In this document: positions 6,648 to 14,468 of the stretch, one piece after another | Layout of the letters: the number at the start of each line of letters is the position of its first letter | How positions within the stretch are numbered: position 1 is the first letter of the stretch | DNA from: Clostridia bacterium | GTDB lineage: Bacteria; Bacillota; Clostridia; Oscillospirales; Acutalibacteraceae | Length of the DNA: 19,214 nucleotides | Direction: 5' to 3' | NCBI GenBank assembly: GCA_017424125.1 | Contig: JAFPBM010000188.1 | Location: 1 to 19,214, forward strand | Notes under the pieces: model-generated | The model's database searches: none | The model's input: the letters and a program-made list of their open reading frames with translations, nothing else | Told to the model about the DNA's origin: nothing | Made by a program: the position numbers and the translations under genes

Positions 6648-7844
6648 TTACTCTATTCCTATCATAAGAGATTGTATTGTTTCAAAAAAATCGGGGTAAC
6701 TTTTGCTTACCGCCTCTGCGCCCGAAATGGTGCCGCCGTATATGCTGCACAAAAGCGAAAGTGCCATTACAACACGGTGGTCGTTATGACCGCAAAGTAT
6801 ATCTTTCGGCGAATGTAAAGTTCCGCCTTTAATTTCTATTTCATTCTCTCCTATTATCACTTCGGCGCCGAATTTTTTAAGTTCTTCCGCCATCGCGGCG
6901 CCGCGGTCCGATTCCTTTATTTTAAGACGTTTTGTGCCGACAAAATGCGCACCGCCAAAATGCGCCGAAAGCGCAAACATAACTGGTGCTAAATCGGGGC
7001 AGTCGGACAAATCAAACTGTTTTTCTCCGTTTTTAAGTGCGCAAAACATATCCTTATATACGCGGTCGCCCTGTAAGGTTTGGCTATTTAATCCTAAAAC
7101 CTCAACTTCGCCGCCTAAAAGGTTAAACGCATCTAAAAACGCGGCATTACTACAGTCGCCTTCCACAGTAATTTCTGTGCTCTTATATTTTTGGTTACCC
7201 TTTATGTAAAAAACGTTATCATTTTTTAATATTTCAATACCAAACTGTGACAAAACCGAAAGCGTTATGTCTACGTACGATTCACTTTCAAAATTGCCTG
7301 TGACTATGATTTTGCTATCCCCCGAAAGTATCGGCAGCGCATACAAAAGTCCCGTTATAAACTGGCTTGAAATATCGCCGCGAACGTAATATTCACCCGA
7401 TTTTAACACTCCGCCTATTGTGACGCTTGTGCTTTCTTGTTTATAATATATGTTTTGTTTTTCGCAAATTTCACTGTAAACCGAAAGCGGTCTTGTGAAT
7501 AGTTTTTCGGTACCCTGTAAGGTAATTTCATTTTCACAGCACATACAAAGCGGCATTAAAAAGCGCAACGTACTGCCGCTTTCATTACAAGGAAGCGGCG
7601 TTTCATTTTTTAAATTGTTTATGCAAAGTCCGCCGATTTTTACGTCGGTTCCGTCAATTTCTACGTTAGCACCGAGCGCTTTTAACGATTCGAGCGTTGC
7701 TTTTATATCTTTTGAAAAGGCAATATTTTTAACGGTACTGCCCGTAGACAGTGCCGCACAAATCAGGGCGCGGTGTGCCACGGATTTTGATGGCGGTGCA
7801 TAAACTTTGCCTACAGCCTTGCTCTTACTTATGGTAACAGTCAT
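6648..7844 (-). CDS. aroA: 5-enolpyruvylshikimate-3-phosphate (EPSP) synthase
   Basis: This enzyme transfers the enolpyruvyl group of PEP to shikimate-3-phosphate. The 398 residues are slightly shorter than the usual 425-430. Shikimate-phosphate contacts are K20, S21 and R25 in PPSKSVAHR, and SSQF at 159-162. The PEP loop is NESGSTLRF (87-95), and the catalytic Asp fits D284 in DCPDLAP. KESDR is at 310-314 and NDHRVVM at 354-360, with K381 near SYPDFFE. The PEP loop differs from the common NAGTAMRP: the Gly and Arg are kept, but Thr becomes Ser and Pro becomes Phe. That substitution pattern could affect inhibitor sensitivity, which the sequence alone cannot settle. The start overlaps the aroQ stop by one base (TAATG). 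Confidence 0.95.
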   Translation of the reverse strand: MTVTISKSKAVGKVYAPPSKSVAHRALICAALSTGSTVKNIAFSKDIKATLESLKALGANVEIDGTDVKIGGLCINNLKNETPLPCNESGSTLRFLMPLCMCCENEITLQGTEKLFTRPLSVYSEICEKQNIYYKQESTSVTIGGVLKSGEYYVRGDISSQFITGLLYALPILSGDSKIIVTGNFESESYVDITLSVLSQFGIEILKNDNVFYIKGNQKYKSTEITVEGDCSNAAFLDAFNLLGGEVEVLGLNSQTLQGDRVYKDMFCALKNGEKQFDLSDCPDLAPVMFALSAHFGGAHFVGTKRLKIKESDRGAAMAEELKKFGAEVIIGENEIEIKGGTLHSPKDILCGHNDHRVVMALSLLCSIYGGTISGAEAVSKSYPDFFETIQSLMIGIE

Positions 7845-8278
7845 TATTTTTCTATTGCCCCCAAAAGATAATCAAGCGCCTCTATATATCCCATAAAGCC
7901 GTGACCTGTGATGGTTTTTTCGCAATATTCGCGTACAAAACTTATCTGTCTATAATCTTCACGCTTGGAAACGTCCGAAATATGCACTTCAACCGCAGGA
8001 ATTCCAACCGCTTTTAGCGCGTCAAGCAATGCAACGCTTGTATGCGTATATGCGGCGGGGTTGATAACAATGCCGTCTACACTTCCGTAGGCTTCCTGTA
8101 TTTTATCAACGATTGCGCCCTCGTGATTAGACTGAAAAAGTTCTATCTCGATACCGACTTTTTCCGCGTGGGATAAAAGCATATCGCACAAATCTTTATA
8201 GGTTTTGTTGCCGTAAATGTCGGGCTCACGAATTCCTAACATATTTATATTAGGCCCGTTAATTACCAAAAATTTCAT
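7844..8278 (-). CDS. aroQ: 3-dehydroquinate dehydratase, type II
   Basis: This enzyme dehydrates 3-dehydroquinate to 3-dehydroshikimate by the type II (anti-elimination) mechanism, as a homododecamer in known members. The 144 residues are typical. The active-site set is complete: NGPNINMLGIREP (7-19), catalytic Tyr22 in DIYG, the QSNHEG element (49-54), N73 and H79 in NPAAYTHTS, general acid H99 in EVHISD, and R110 in KREDYR. The start lies inside the end of the aroE-aroK fusion gene, a 20-base overlap, and its ribosome binding site (GGAATGGA) is within that gene's coding sequence. This implies coupled translation. Confidence 0.96.
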   Translation of the reverse strand: MKFLVINGPNINMLGIREPDIYGNKTYKDLCDMLLSHAEKVGIEIELFQSNHEGAIVDKIQEAYGSVDGIVINPAAYTHTSVALLDALKAVGIPAVEVHISDVSKREDYRQISFVREYCEKTITGHGFMGYIEALDYLLGAIEK

Positions 8279-9512
8279 TTTTCCATTCCTTTATGATTTT
8301 TTTAGCATTACACTCTTTGTCCTTTATGGGAACAAAACGTATATCGGCTGTTTCTTTATAAATAGAATAGCGTTCATCATAACGCTTTTTTAGCAAATCC
8401 ATATTTCTTGAAAGCGGGCGGTCGCTTGTTGTTATGAGATATTTAAGCGGACGGTCTATGAAAACTATTTTACCGTTTTGGCGTAAATATTCTACGTTTT
8501 CTTCCCTTAATACCGCGCCGCCGCCCGTAGCGATTACGGTGTGCTGTAGTGTGGACACCTCTTTTATAACCGCGCTTTCTAAATCACGAAAAGCCTTTTC
8601 GCCCTCGCTTTCGAAAATTTCAGGTATGGATTTACCCGCTTTTTCGGCTATCAAGGTATCGGTATCAACAAAGTCCATTGAAAGCATCTCTGCCACCATC
8701 TTGCCAAGTGTGGATTTGCCGCAACTTGGCATTCCCGTCAGCACCACGTTTTCCTTGGAAAAGAGAATTTGCTTGTAAATTTTTTCTATTTTCTCTGTCG
8801 GTACGTTTTCGTTTACAAATTTTTCTGCCGCAATCGCCGCCTGTGCTACGAGCATATAAAGTCCGCCTGTGGCTTTTATGCCACGCTTTACCGCTTCACG
8901 CACAATGCGCGAACGAAGAGGATTATAAACAGCGTCCACTACGGCGCATAAATTTTCAAACGGCTCTAAACTTATGGCGGTGGTATCAATATTAGGGTAC
9001 ATTCCGCAGGGTGTTGTGTTTATAATAACTTCCGCATCGGAATGTTTATTTATCGCGGTTTCGTAACTTATAAGGTCGCCTGTTTCTTTGCGGGAAACGC
9101 GCAAAACTTCGCTTGCACCAAGGTCACACGAGAGCGTATATGCCGTTTTACAGGTGCCGCCGCTGCCCAAAATTAAAACCTTTTTACCGCACAAATCAAT
9201 ACCCTCATAATCGAGCAACGCTTTCATACCAAGGTAATCGGTATTGTAGCCGTACAGTTTGCCGTCTTTGTTGACAATGGTATTAACAGCGCCGATTTTC
9301 TTTGCGGTATCACTTACGAAATCAAGGTGCGGTATTACCGTTTCCTTGTATGGAATTGTAACGTTGATAGCCTTGAAATCGCGTTTTTTCAAAAATTCGC
9401 CAACCGCATCGCGCGGTAATTCCAAAAGATTATATTCGTAACTGAAAAGCAGATTGTGAATTTCCTTTGAAAAACTGTGTGTCAGTTTTTCGCCTATACA
9501 TCCGTACTCCAT
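8259..9512 (-). CDS. aroE-aroK: Bifunctional shikimate dehydrogenase-shikimate kinase fusion
   Basis: A single protein carries out 3-dehydroshikimate reduction and shikimate phosphorylation. From the ATG at 9512 it has 417 residues. Residues 1-250 are shikimate dehydrogenase: the substrate serines in THSFSKEIH, catalytic K56 in NVTIPYKE, D92 in NTDYLG, NADP loop GSGGT (116-120), YNPLRS (196-201) and Q224. Residues 254-417 are shikimate kinase: Walker A GMPSCGKST (260-268), DTD (283-285), R309 in FRDLE, GGG (330-332), lid R365 in DRPLS and the arginine-rich RYDERYSIY. Both active sites look intact, and the join at 245-255 is short. A TTG 15 bases upstream would add MVGTV, but the protein family begins MEYGCIGE and this ATG overlaps the aroC stop as TAATG, so I chose it. 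The domain order is the reverse of the kinase-before-dehydrogenase order in the fungal AROM protein. Confidence 0.95.
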   Translation of the reverse strand: MEYGCIGEKLTHSFSKEIHNLLFSYEYNLLELPRDAVGEFLKKRDFKAINVTIPYKETVIPHLDFVSDTAKKIGAVNTIVNKDGKLYGYNTDYLGMKALLDYEGIDLCGKKVLILGSGGTCKTAYTLSCDLGASEVLRVSRKETGDLISYETAINKHSDAEVIINTTPCGMYPNIDTTAISLEPFENLCAVVDAVYNPLRSRIVREAVKRGIKATGGLYMLVAQAAIAAEKFVNENVPTEKIEKIYKQILFSKENVVLTGMPSCGKSTLGKMVAEMLSMDFVDTDTLIAEKAGKSIPEIFESEGEKAFRDLESAVIKEVSTLQHTVIATGGGAVLREENVEYLRQNGKIVFIDRPLKYLITTSDRPLSRNMDLLKKRYDERYSIYKETADIRFVPIKDKECNAKKIIKEWKNEIFGN

Positions 9513-10603
9513 TACTGTGCCAACCAATCCGTTCCAAAACGCGTTGCAAGTACGTCAGCGAGAGCAATAGCCGTTACGGCGTCAATTACCGCACGGGCAC
9601 GGTGAACAATACACGCATCGTGTCTGCCCTTGGCGGCAAGTGTTGCGTTTTCACGCGTTTTTATGTTGACTGTTTCCTGCTCTTTTGCAATAGTGGGGGT
9701 GGGGCGTATAACACAGTTGAATGTTACAGGCATTCCGTTTGTAATGCCGCCGTTTATACCGCCCGCACTATTTGTTTTGGTCTTGATTTCGCCGTTTTCC
9801 ATATAGAAAGCATCGTTAGCCTCACTGCCTTTCATTGTAGCCAATGAGAAACCTGCTCCGAACTCCACTCCTTTAACGGCGGGAACCGAGAAAAGCGCGT
9901 GGGCAAGTACACCCTCGAGCGTGTCAAACCATGGTTCGCCCACGCCTGCTGGCAGACCGACTATTGCGGTGGAAAGCACACCGCCGACGCTGTCACCCTC
10001 TGCCTTTGCCAAGAGAATTTTTTCGGTCATTTTTTCTTCTGCCGATTCATCAAGCACGGCGAAATATTTGTCTTTAATAGATGCTATATCCGCCGCTATA
10101 TCAGAAAAATGTCTATCCTCTACACCCGCTATACTTTTTATATGGGTGCCAATATATATGCCCTTGTTTTCGAGTGCGGGGATTAAAATTCCAGCCGCCG
10201 CAACGAGCGCCGCAGTCAGTCGTCCGCTTTGGTGGCCGCCGCCGCGATAATCCTCTGCACCGCCGTATTTAACGTCTGCCGCAAAATCAGCGTGTGACGG
10301 GCGGACGTTATAACGCATATCACCGTAATCGGCGCTTTTGGTGTCCGCGTTGGGTATTAGTATGCAAATCGGGGTGCCGGTGGTTTTGCCTTCAAACACG
10401 CCGCTTTCAATTACATATTCGTCCTTTTCTTTGCGCGATGTGGAAATATCACCGCTTGGACGGCGAAGCGATAAAAGCGCGTCTATCCTGTCGCGGTTTA
10501 TTGGAATATTCGGTGCAACACCATCAAGCACTACGCCTATAGCGGCGCCGTGGCTTTCGCCGAAAAGCGTTACGCTTACGTTATTTCCAAACGTGTTTTT
10601 CAT
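9512..10603 (-). CDS. aroC: Chorismate synthase
   Basis: This enzyme eliminates phosphate from EPSP to give chorismate and needs reduced FMN that is not consumed. The 363 residues match the family. Signatures are GESHGAAIG (15-23, with His18), the RRPSGDISTSRKE flavin/substrate segment (48-60), RPSHAD with H104, and DYRGGGHQSGR (118-128). The C-terminal GRHDACIVHRA holds the conserved Asp329; the proline usual after VV/IV there is a His here. No flavin reductase domain is fused, so an external flavin reductase is needed. The ATG directly abuts the aroB stop (TAGATG). Confidence 0.96.
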   Translation of the reverse strand: MKNTFGNNVSVTLFGESHGAAIGVVLDGVAPNIPINRDRIDALLSLRRPSGDISTSRKEKDEYVIESGVFEGKTTGTPICILIPNADTKSADYGDMRYNVRPSHADFAADVKYGGAEDYRGGGHQSGRLTAALVAAAGILIPALENKGIYIGTHIKSIAGVEDRHFSDIAADIASIKDKYFAVLDESAEEKMTEKILLAKAEGDSVGGVLSTAIVGLPAGVGEPWFDTLEGVLAHALFSVPAVKGVEFGAGFSLATMKGSEANDAFYMENGEIKTKTNSAGGINGGITNGMPVTFNCVIRPTPTIAKEQETVNIKTRENATLAAKGRHDACIVHRARAVIDAVTAIALADVLATRFGTDWLAQ

Positions 10604-11611
10604 CTAAAGCACCTGCCTTATCATATCCGCATATTCGGAGAATGATATTTTTTTAAGTTCGAAACTGCCCGCCGTTTTAACGTAGACAACCGTTATGCTG
10701 TCGCCCGACATTTTTTTGTCGTGACTTGCGGCATTTATAAGTGTTTCTTTATCAAAATCTATTTTTGTAGGAAGATTTAATCTTTCTAAAACGGGAATAA
10801 GTCTTTCACGCACCGAACTGCTACACATTGGTATCATACCAAGCGCAACACATTCGCCGTGGTAATAGTTTTCCATCCCTTCTGCGCTTTCAATAGCGTG
10901 GGCTAAGGTGTGACCGAAGTTTAAAATTTTGCGAAGTCCGCCCTCAAACTCGTCTTGCTCAACCACCTGTTTTTTTATGTAAAGCGCACGTTCAATTACA
11001 ACGTCAAGACTGTCGCTGATATTGGATTTTTCAAAAATCTGAAACAGTTCTTCGTCACTTGTAAGTGCCATTTTGACGGCTTCCGATAAACCGTTGCTTA
11101 TCTGTCTTGCAGGTAACGTTTTGAGCGTATCGGGGTCGATAAGTACTGCGCGGGGTGGATAAAATGCGCCCACAATATTCTTGTAACCGCCAAAATCTAT
11201 TGCCGTTTTGCCGCCTATGGAACTATCCACCTGTGACAAAACCGTGGTGGGAACGTTATAAAAATCTATGCCGCGCATATAGGTTGCGGCAACAAAACCC
11301 GCAAGGTCACCCACTACGCCTCCACCAACGGCGACAACACAATCGGTTCTTGTGAAACCGTTTTCTACTAAGGTTTGCAAAACGTCGCTATAGGTATCAA
11401 TCTGTTTGGATTTTTCGCCCTCGGGTATTGTCTTTATAACGGGCGTTTTACACTGTTCGGCAACCGTTTGTGCATATTCTTTCGGCACGCCCGTATCGGT
11501 CACTATCAGTACGCGGCGATTGAGATTAAAAATCTCGCCCGCTTTTTCTAAGGCGCCGCGTTTTAAGCGTATATTATACGAACCTCTGCCCGTTTTAACC
11601 GTGATTGTCAT
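10604..11611 (-). CDS. aroB: 3-dehydroquinate synthase
   Basis: This is the second shikimate step, cyclising DAHP to 3-dehydroquinate with NAD and a divalent metal. The 335 residues are a little shorter than the usual 350-360. The NAD-binding loop is VGGGVVGDLAGF (95-106), and the substrate strand is VPTTVLSQVDSSIGGKT (120-136). Metal ligands are E177 (LSEAVK), H234 (NFGHTLAHAIE) and H251 (YYHGE). The ATG at 11611 has GGGTGA seven bases upstream and lies ten bases after the pheA stop. The protein is related in fold to the iron-type dehydrogenase at 2713-3804, but the SIGGKT and GHTLAHAIE motifs are diagnostic of AroB. Confidence 0.96.
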   Translation of the reverse strand: MTITVKTGRGSYNIRLKRGALEKAGEIFNLNRRVLIVTDTGVPKEYAQTVAEQCKTPVIKTIPEGEKSKQIDTYSDVLQTLVENGFTRTDCVVAVGGGVVGDLAGFVAATYMRGIDFYNVPTTVLSQVDSSIGGKTAIDFGGYKNIVGAFYPPRAVLIDPDTLKTLPARQISNGLSEAVKMALTSDEELFQIFEKSNISDSLDVVIERALYIKKQVVEQDEFEGGLRKILNFGHTLAHAIESAEGMENYYHGECVALGMIPMCSSSVRERLIPVLERLNLPTKIDFDKETLINAASHDKKMSGDSITVVYVKTAGSFELKKISFSEYADMIRQVL

Positions 11612-11621
11612 TTTATCACCC

Positions 11622-12710
11622 TTAAACTTTTATCTCTTTTTCGAAACTGCCAAGCACTTTTACGCTGTTGCAACAGTCACAGAGTTCTTTTAACATTTTT
11701 TCACCCTGTGCCGTAGCGAGGCTGCCTTCGCCCTCGGCATAGAAATAATAGTCCCACATAAGTTCTTTGGTGGGACGGCTTTTTAGTGCGCGCAAATTAA
11801 ATCCGTGTTCACCAATAACCGAAACGGCACGACCAAGCGAACCCGCCGCGTTTTTAACCGTGAAAAGCATAACGAAATGATTATCGTTCACACTCTTTAC
11901 ACGCTCTGCACGGGAAAATACCGCAAAGCGCGTTGTGTTATTGCTGTTTTGGTTTATGTGTCCCTCAATTTTTGTGAGAGAAAATTCCTCTGCCGCCTCT
12001 TCACTTGCGATTGCGGCAATATCGGTTCTGCCCGACTCTGCCACGTATTTTGCGGCAACGGCGGTGTTAACCGCCTCTTCTGTTTTGAATCCGTATTTTT
12101 CAATATATGCGGCACATTGACCGAGCGCCTGCGGATGGCTCATTACGGTCTTAATGCTTGAAAGCGTTGCGCCGCTGTTGCCAAGCAGATTTTGCACAAT
12201 CTCGGCTTCATATATGCCCGTTATGTAAAGGTTTCCAAAAAAGGCAAGGTCAAGCACCTTGTTAACGTCACCGTTAAAACTGTTTTCAATCGGCAAGAGC
12301 GCACAGTCGCACTCGCCTGACACAACCGCCTCGTACGCGGCGGCAAAATCACCGTATCCCACAGCCGTTCCGTCAGGGAAAACGCGTTTTGCAACTATAT
12401 TGGCAAACGCGCCTGTAACACCACTGTATGCAACGCGCATTCCGTCAAGCAAACGGTGTTGAAACGCCTTTGAAAGTTCCATATTGTTCTGCAAGAAACT
12501 TACGTAATACGAACGGTAGTCGTCGTCGGCTATCGAATCTGAATTGCGTTTTATAACCTCTGCCTCGCGGGCGGCATCGGTAACGGGAACACCATGTTCT
12601 TTTTTGTATTCCGCTACAATTTTGACGGCATCCATGCGCTTTATGAAAAGTTCTGCCATCTGTTTATCAATTGCATTAATATCTTCTCTTGCTTTGTTAA
12701 GGTCAGCCAT
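11622..12710 (-). CDS. pheA: Bifunctional chorismate mutase-prephenate dehydratase with ACT domain
   Basis: This protein converts chorismate to prephenate and then to phenylpyruvate. Residues 1-88 are an AroQ-class mutase: R8, R25, K36, D45, R48 and E49 line up with the E. coli active-site set. Residues 91-268 are the dehydratase: RVAYSGVTGAF (92-102), LLPIENSFNG (138-147), SHPQALGQC (191-199) and catalytic T260 in NNTTRF. Residues 277-360 are a C-terminal ACT domain for phenylalanine sensing. The usual ESRP motif there reads KSRP (310-313), and the GALxxxL-like element is AGSLGRAV. It is the only chorismate mutase in the operon and so probably supplies TyrA too. The ATG overlaps the aminotransferase stop by eight bases and has AAGGAG upstream. 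Confidence 0.95.
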   Translation of the reverse strand: MADLNKAREDINAIDKQMAELFIKRMDAVKIVAEYKKEHGVPVTDAAREAEVIKRNSDSIADDDYRSYYVSFLQNNMELSKAFQHRLLDGMRVAYSGVTGAFANIVAKRVFPDGTAVGYGDFAAAYEAVVSGECDCALLPIENSFNGDVNKVLDLAFFGNLYITGIYEAEIVQNLLGNSGATLSSIKTVMSHPQALGQCAAYIEKYGFKTEEAVNTAVAAKYVAESGRTDIAAIASEEAAEEFSLTKIEGHINQNSNNTTRFAVFSRAERVKSVNDNHFVMLFTVKNAAGSLGRAVSVIGEHGFNLRALKSRPTKELMWDYYFYAEGEGSLATAQGEKMLKELCDCCNSVKVLGSFEKEIKV

Positions 12711-13893
12711 TTTTTATCTCCTTATATAATTCTCGGAATGCTGGGATTGCGCGTTCTATAACGCTTTTTTCTACACAGTATGCAATCCTCACGTAGCCAC
12801 CGCAACCGAAATCGTCGCTCGGTACCAATAATAGTTCGTATTCTTTTGCCTTTTCGCAAAACTCCTTTGCGTCTGGCATTGGGGATTTAAGGAAAAGATA
12901 AAACGCGCCTTCGGGTTTTACCGCTGTAAATCCTATTTCGGTCAGCGCATTATAAAGCAAAGTACGGTTTTCATTATACGCCTCTATATTTGGCGCGATA
13001 CCGTCACATTCTGCAACAACGCGTTGCCACATACTCGGCGCACAGACGTAACCCATACTTCTTGCGGCGCCGCAAACGGCATAAAACACGTCTTCGGCAT
13101 ATTGCATTTGGGGAGACACCATAATATATCCTATTCTCTCACCCGGTATGGAAAGCGATTTACTATACGAATAGCAAACCACAGTATCATCATAGTAGTT
13201 TGGAATATAGGGCACGAAAACGTCGCCGTAGACGATTTCTCTATACGGCTCGTCGGCAATTACCGTTATATGCGTACCGTACTGTTCGCGCTTTTCTTTT
13301 AGTAAATCTGAAAGGGCGATTATATCGTCTTCCGAATAGACAACTCCCGTTGGGTTACAGGGGGAATTTATTATTATTGCACGTGTTTTTTTGTTTGTCG
13401 CATTTTTAATTTTTTCAATATCAAGGGTGAAGGTATCCCGTTTTGTCGGGACCTCAACCACAGTAGCACCTGCGTTTTCTATAAACACGCGGTATTCGGG
13501 GAAATAGGGAGAAAGCACCAAAACTTCATCCTTTTCCCCCGCTATTGCCGAAAGCGTACAAGAAAGTGACGCCGCCGCGCCGCAGGTCATATAAATAAGT
13601 TCGGGGTTGGCTTTGAAGTCGAAACGGTTATATGTTTTTTTTGCTATTTTTTCTCTGACCGCCATAGCACCCGCGGCAGAAGTATAGCCGTGAAGTGCCA
13701 CCGTCGTTTCGTTTTCAATTAGTTCTTTAAGGCAATCGGTAACCGCTTGCGGTGACGGTACACTTGGGTTTCCAAGACTGAAATCAAAGACGTTTTCCTC
13801 TCCGATTTCCCTTTTTCTTCTCATAGAATATTCGAATATTTCGCGTATGGTGGAACGCTTTTTGCCAAGCGCCAACGCACGTTCGGTTATCAA
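12703..13893 (-). CDS. PLP-dependent aminotransferase class I/II, probable aromatic transaminase
   Basis: This is a fold-type I aminotransferase of 396 residues. PLP contacts are visible: N180 in NSPCNPTG, D214 and Y217 in ADEPYRE, Schiff-base K245 in YSYSKSLS, R253, and R369 for the alpha-carboxylate in GGYVRIAY. It is the first gene of the aromatic operon, so transamination of phenylpyruvate and 4-hydroxyphenylpyruvate is the natural role. Aspartate or broad specificity cannot be excluded. The start is a TTG at 13891-13893: AGGGG sits about seven bases upstream and the next Met is residue 24, inside conserved sequence. A weak start on the first gene could limit expression. The upstream 32 bases hold a hairpin and no clear promoter. 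Confidence 0.85.
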   Translation of the reverse strand: MITERALALGKKRSTIREIFEYSMRRKREIGEENVFDFSLGNPSVPSPQAVTDCLKELIENETTVALHGYTSAAGAMAVREKIAKKTYNRFDFKANPELIYMTCGAAASLSCTLSAIAGEKDEVLVLSPYFPEYRVFIENAGATVVEVPTKRDTFTLDIEKIKNATNKKTRAIIINSPCNPTGVVYSEDDIIALSDLLKEKREQYGTHITVIADEPYREIVYGDVFVPYIPNYYDDTVVCYSYSKSLSIPGERIGYIMVSPQMQYAEDVFYAVCGAARSMGYVCAPSMWQRVVAECDGIAPNIEAYNENRTLLYNALTEIGFTAVKPEGAFYLFLKSPMPDAKEFCEKAKEYELLLVPSDDFGCGGYVRIAYCVEKSVIERAIPAFRELYKEIKNG

Positions 13894-13910
13894 AAAATCA
13901 CCCCTTAATA

Positions 13911-13941
13911 AAAGAATTACGCAGCCTATGCTGCGTTCTTC
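13911..13941 (-). terminator. Hairpin over the PAP2 stop codon, possible weak terminator or processing site
   Basis: On the minus strand ACGCAGC pairs perfectly with GCTGCGT around the loop ATAG, which contains the TAG stop of the PAP2 gene. AAGAA before the stem can extend it by pairing with TTCTT across a small bulge. The following AATTCTTTTATT is T-rich but interrupted, so this is a weaker terminator than the two convergent ones. It lies between the envelope genes and the aromatic operon on the same strand, where it could reduce read-through or set an RNA cleavage boundary. Confidence 0.45.
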
Positions 13942-14465
13942 TTTAGTTTTTCCTCCGCCTTTTTAACAATGAAAAACGCAAGGAAAGCAAACGTTATGCC
14001 AAGCGCCGCACCCGCAAGTACGTCGGTTGGATAGTGTACGTATAAATAGAGTCTTGAAAGCGCTATAAGCGTTGCCAAAACAAGCGCGGGTATACCAATA
14101 CGCTTATTATAAAGCGTCATAGCGGTTGCCGCCTCAAACGATGCTAAAGTGTGGCCCGATGGAAAAGAATAATCGGAAAGGCGTGAAACTAAGAGCGTCA
14201 CCGATTCGTTAAGGTCGTATGGGCGAATTCGCGCTACAACGTTTTTTAAGAATACGTTACCCGTGAGGAAGCCAAGCAACAACGCAATACCCATCGTAAG
14301 TCCCATCTTGCGCGTTTTCTTGAAAATAATAAAGAAAACCGAAAGCGCTATCCAAAAAATGCCGTGGTCGCCAAACTTGGTTATAAAAGGCATAAACACA
14401 TCAAGCGCCTTGCAAGTAAAAGTTTCTTTTATAAAATCCAGAATGGAAAGTTCAAACAAATTCAT
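13926..14465 (-). CDS. PAP2-family membrane phosphatase
   Basis: This is an integral membrane acid phosphatase that removes phosphate from a lipid (di)phosphate, such as undecaprenyl pyrophosphate or phosphatidic acid, at the outer face of the membrane. All three family motifs are present: K74 to R81-P82 (KNVVARIRP), PSGH (102-105) and SRLYLYVHYPTD (137-148, with His144 and Asp148). Five or six hydrophobic segments are spread over 179 residues, a usual length for the BcrC/UppP2-like group. It is three bases downstream of a membrane-anchored unknown protein and in line with a polyprenyl-sugar type glycosyltransferase. Recycling or trimming of the lipid carrier used by that envelope pathway is a reasonable inference. 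The exact substrate is not evident. Confidence 0.92.
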   Translation of the reverse strand: MNLFELSILDFIKETFTCKALDVFMPFITKFGDHGIFWIALSVFFIIFKKTRKMGLTMGIALLLGFLTGNVFLKNVVARIRPYDLNESVTLLVSRLSDYSFPSGHTLASFEAATAMTLYNKRIGIPALVLATLIALSRLYLYVHYPTDVLAGAALGITFAFLAFFIVKKAEEKLKKNAA

Positions 14466-14468
14466 ATT

